Source: Volvox africanus | Taxonomy: Eukaryota > Chlorophyta > Chlorophyceae > Chlamydomonadales > Volvocaceae | DNA: 64,000 nucleotides | Direction of reading: 5' to 3' | Assembly (NCBI GenBank): GCA_030268105.1 | Contig: BSDZ01000079.1 | Location: forward strand, 4,508,001 to 4,572,000 | In this document: in pieces, positions 62,528 to 64,000 of the stretch | Layout: each line of letters begins with the position of its first letter | Numbering within the stretch: the first letter of the stretch is position 1 | Notes under the pieces: model-generated | Database searches by the model: none | Told to the model about the DNA's origin: nothing | The model's input: the letters and a program-made list of their open reading frames with translations, nothing else | Program-made: the position numbers and the translations under genes

Positions 62528-64000
62528 GTATGTATTGCTAGCTTTTACCTTATACCGCAAAGAACATGTACTTTTAAAAACCAATCCCGTAACTACCGGA
62601 CAAAGGAGACCCGGTTGGCATCGGTAAGCCAGGGTATAATCCTCGGTGCTCGCTCCGGTTGGTTCTCCCGTTTCCTCCGGCCACCGGATAAGGTGAAGGC
62701 AGAAAATCGAACCCGCCTGATGGGCTTGTTGGGCCTGATGTTCTCGCTGCTGGGCGGACCGCAGGAGGTCGTGAATGCGCTTGCGAGGCCGTTTGTGAAT
62801 GCCGGTGCGGGGATTGCAGACGCCGGCAACACAGTACCTGCCCTGGTTTCGGAGGGTGGCGTCTCTGCCGTACATAGAGACCTCGGGGAGCAGGACAAGC
62901 AGCCAGTGCAGCAGAGGGCGAGTAACGCCAGTGAGATGCTGAGGGATACCTCTGCAGCGGTGGTACGGGCTGCGGCCGCGGCGGTGAAGAAAACGCAATC
63001 TGGGTCCCCGGATGAACCGCTCGCTGCCGCAGAGAGCGTGTCGGAGCTACCGGCGCCACCGCCACCGCCACCCCCACTGCCAGCGCCAGCGCCGGCCCCG
63101 CCTCCACCGCCACCGAAATCCGCGCAGGTACCTTCTCCCCCACAGCCCGGTCGACGGACCAACCTGCCACCGCCGTTGTTACTGGAAATGCAGGCGCCCC
63201 AGCCCCAGCCCCAGCCCCAGCCCCAGCCGCAGCCCCAGCCGCAGCCTCAGCCAGCTCAATTGGAGATCTTAGAGGGCATGGGCCAGGGGGCCGGTGATAC
63301 CCTAGGCGCCGCCAAAGTGGCCGCTGTGCTGAGGTCGAATGTTGCGGCGTTGACAGCTGGAGAGGCTGGGGAGGCAACTGGGCTAGAGCAGCCTAATGGC
63401 GGGGGCAGCAGCGCCGCCACGGCCGTCTGTCCCCCGGCCGGCCGGCAAGTGCGTGACCAAATGGATCACGGTGCAGCAAGTGAAAGTGGTCACGGAAGTG
63501 GTCACGGCGGCGTTGCCGCCAGCGCCATCACGGGCGCAGTTAACAGATCTGTGGCGGATCTGTCGTGGTGGAGCGAGCAAGTGGTCAACTACCGCTGTCG
63601 CCTTCACAAACCACCGCTGTACGACTGGCTTGAACACAGCTTGGTGAGATTTTCATATGTATATACACACAAATATATATACATATTTAAATACATACAT
63701 ATATATATGTGAGTGTGTGTGTGTGCAATATTTTTCTCACACATACTTTGTTCTCTCTTCGACATGCCTCCGATAACCCGGTTGTCGCCGCCCTGAAGGC
63801 CGCAAACTGCTCGGTCGCTGAACTCAGGAAATATACCCCCTGATAGACCCGCTGACCCGCTGATGGCGTTTGAACTAGAGCTCGCTGGCTGCTGAACTGG
63901 GGACCCCAACGCATGTCGCTCCAGGGCCGCCGCATCTACCAGATCCAGGACCCCACCACCGAGCTTCCACTGGATATAGACGTCATTGACCTGTCGTACT
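54485..64000 (+). CDS. Large membrane protein with MORN-like segment and alpha/beta-hydrolase domain (3' end outside window)
   Basis: Exons: 54485-54603, 55153-55426, 55911-56042, 56461-56687, 57443-57710, 58328-58859, 59021-60602, 61191-61347, 61632-62066, 62633-63643 and 63925 to beyond the edge. Phases match at every junction, giving at least 1,600 residues. The N-terminal 250 residues contain about four membrane helices (VFFMWLVIFVLW; IILNIITYMLMAFMLIMVAV; ALGVACVVLFGVVL; VWVGLAYMLALFAV). Next is a MORN-like stretch (GYGEWRDTHWHGEHLTGFW). After a low-complexity spacer of about 600 residues comes the hydrolase: AVLFVHGLGVD, FSWPSS, and the nucleophile motif VHSMGTRVL, with Ser as likely catalytic residue. 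NPDFGLKRF and VYGDTADEAL follow. It resembles DUF900-type serine hydrolases (inference from motifs). The substrate is unknown. A Pro/Gln-rich insertion splits the domain before RRIYQIQDP and IDVIDLSY. The start at 54485 is tentative. Confidence 0.8.
56701..56985. repeat. 13-bp minisatellite in an intron of the hydrolase gene
   Basis: About 22 copies of CTGTCTTGTCTAC, with CTGTCTTGTCCTC and CTGTCTTGTTTAC variants, begin 14 bases after the splice donor at 56688. Because 13 is not a multiple of three, every frame cycles through the same Cys-Leu-Val-Tyr-Leu-Ser peptide, which explains the long false frames here. Confidence 0.96.
57812..58255 (+). pseudogene. AT-rich broken reading frame inside an intron
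   Basis: A frame of 148 codons ending in TGA is interrupted once by TAA at 58043-58045. Its codons strongly prefer A/T in the third position, unlike every gene around it, and the encoded sequence looks like ordinary protein (LANVVESFQIKLSDKT; VILILDDTDEKFYTLL; FPDKQVQKMLKTVKY). It lies in the hydrolase-gene intron 57711-58327, whose first 100 bases are a TATATA/CATATA-rich tract. Codon use suggests an organelle-derived piece or a mobile-element remnant. I do not recognise the protein. Confidence 0.4.
62429..62527. repeat. (TATC)n microsatellite in an intron of the hydrolase gene
   Basis: About 24 uninterrupted TATC units lie in the intron between exons 61632-62066 and 62633-63643. They are preceded by TATATG-rich sequence. 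Confidence 0.97.
63040..63265 (+). repeat. Proline-rich and Gln-Pro coding repeats in the hydrolase protein
   Basis: The exon 62633-63643 encodes a run of Pro with Ala and Leu (about 63045-63120), then CCCCAG/CCGCAG units giving about a dozen Gln-Pro dipeptides (about 63191-63255). Both are in frame and sit in the insertion that splits the hydrolase domain. Confidence 0.9.

Overview
The window looks like nuclear DNA of a volvocine green alga (Volvox, Gonium or Chlamydomonas type). The evidence is GC-rich coding sequence broken by many short introns with GT-AG junctions, very long Ala/Ser/Gly/Pro/Gln-rich insertions, TGTAA-type poly(A) signals, abundant microsatellites in introns, plastid and thylakoid-lumen proteins, and TKL-type kinases with an HGDLN catalytic loop. 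There are no bacterial operons, rRNAs or CRISPR arrays. All gene models were built by hand from splice sites, reading-frame phase and family motifs. Exon ends marked tentative are not settled.

Layout: (1) 1-2087, no recognisable gene. (2) 2088-6266 (+), plastid-type octanoyltransferase (LIP2p-like) in seven exons. (3) 8158-28435 (-) and 30321-47418 (-), two giant head-to-tail paralogues called here RLK-A and RLK-B. Each has a signal peptide, an ectodomain of beta-strand/Asn-Leu-Thr-like repeats, one membrane helix, a long low-complexity juxtamembrane region, a complete TKL-family kinase domain, and an enormous disordered C-terminal tail encoded by one exon (7.2 kb in A, 5.8 kb in B). Near-identical blocks that include introns alternate with strongly diverged blocks, which points to gene conversion. 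(4) 49027-50849 (-), thylakoid-lumen FKBP-type prolyl isomerase in six exons. (5) 50850-54484, a gene-poor stretch rich in simple repeats. (6) 54485 to beyond the right edge (+), a large multi-exon gene for a polytopic membrane protein with a MORN-like segment and an alpha/beta-hydrolase domain.

How they fit together: the lipoyl-synthesis enzyme and the lumenal foldase are ordinary plastid housekeeping genes. The two kinases look like a local expansion of cell-surface receptors. The most unusual signals are in their tails: a repeated short motif of the form S-P-F-A-R-P-S-L-G (about 14 copies in A, 8 in B), plus a few almost invariant islands in otherwise unalignable low-complexity sequence. 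Other oddities are a 372-bp hairpin-rich insertion in an RLK-A intron, a 530-bp (TAA)n array, an AT-rich broken reading frame in an intron of the hydrolase gene, and an RLK-B splice donor formed by a (GT)n microsatellite.
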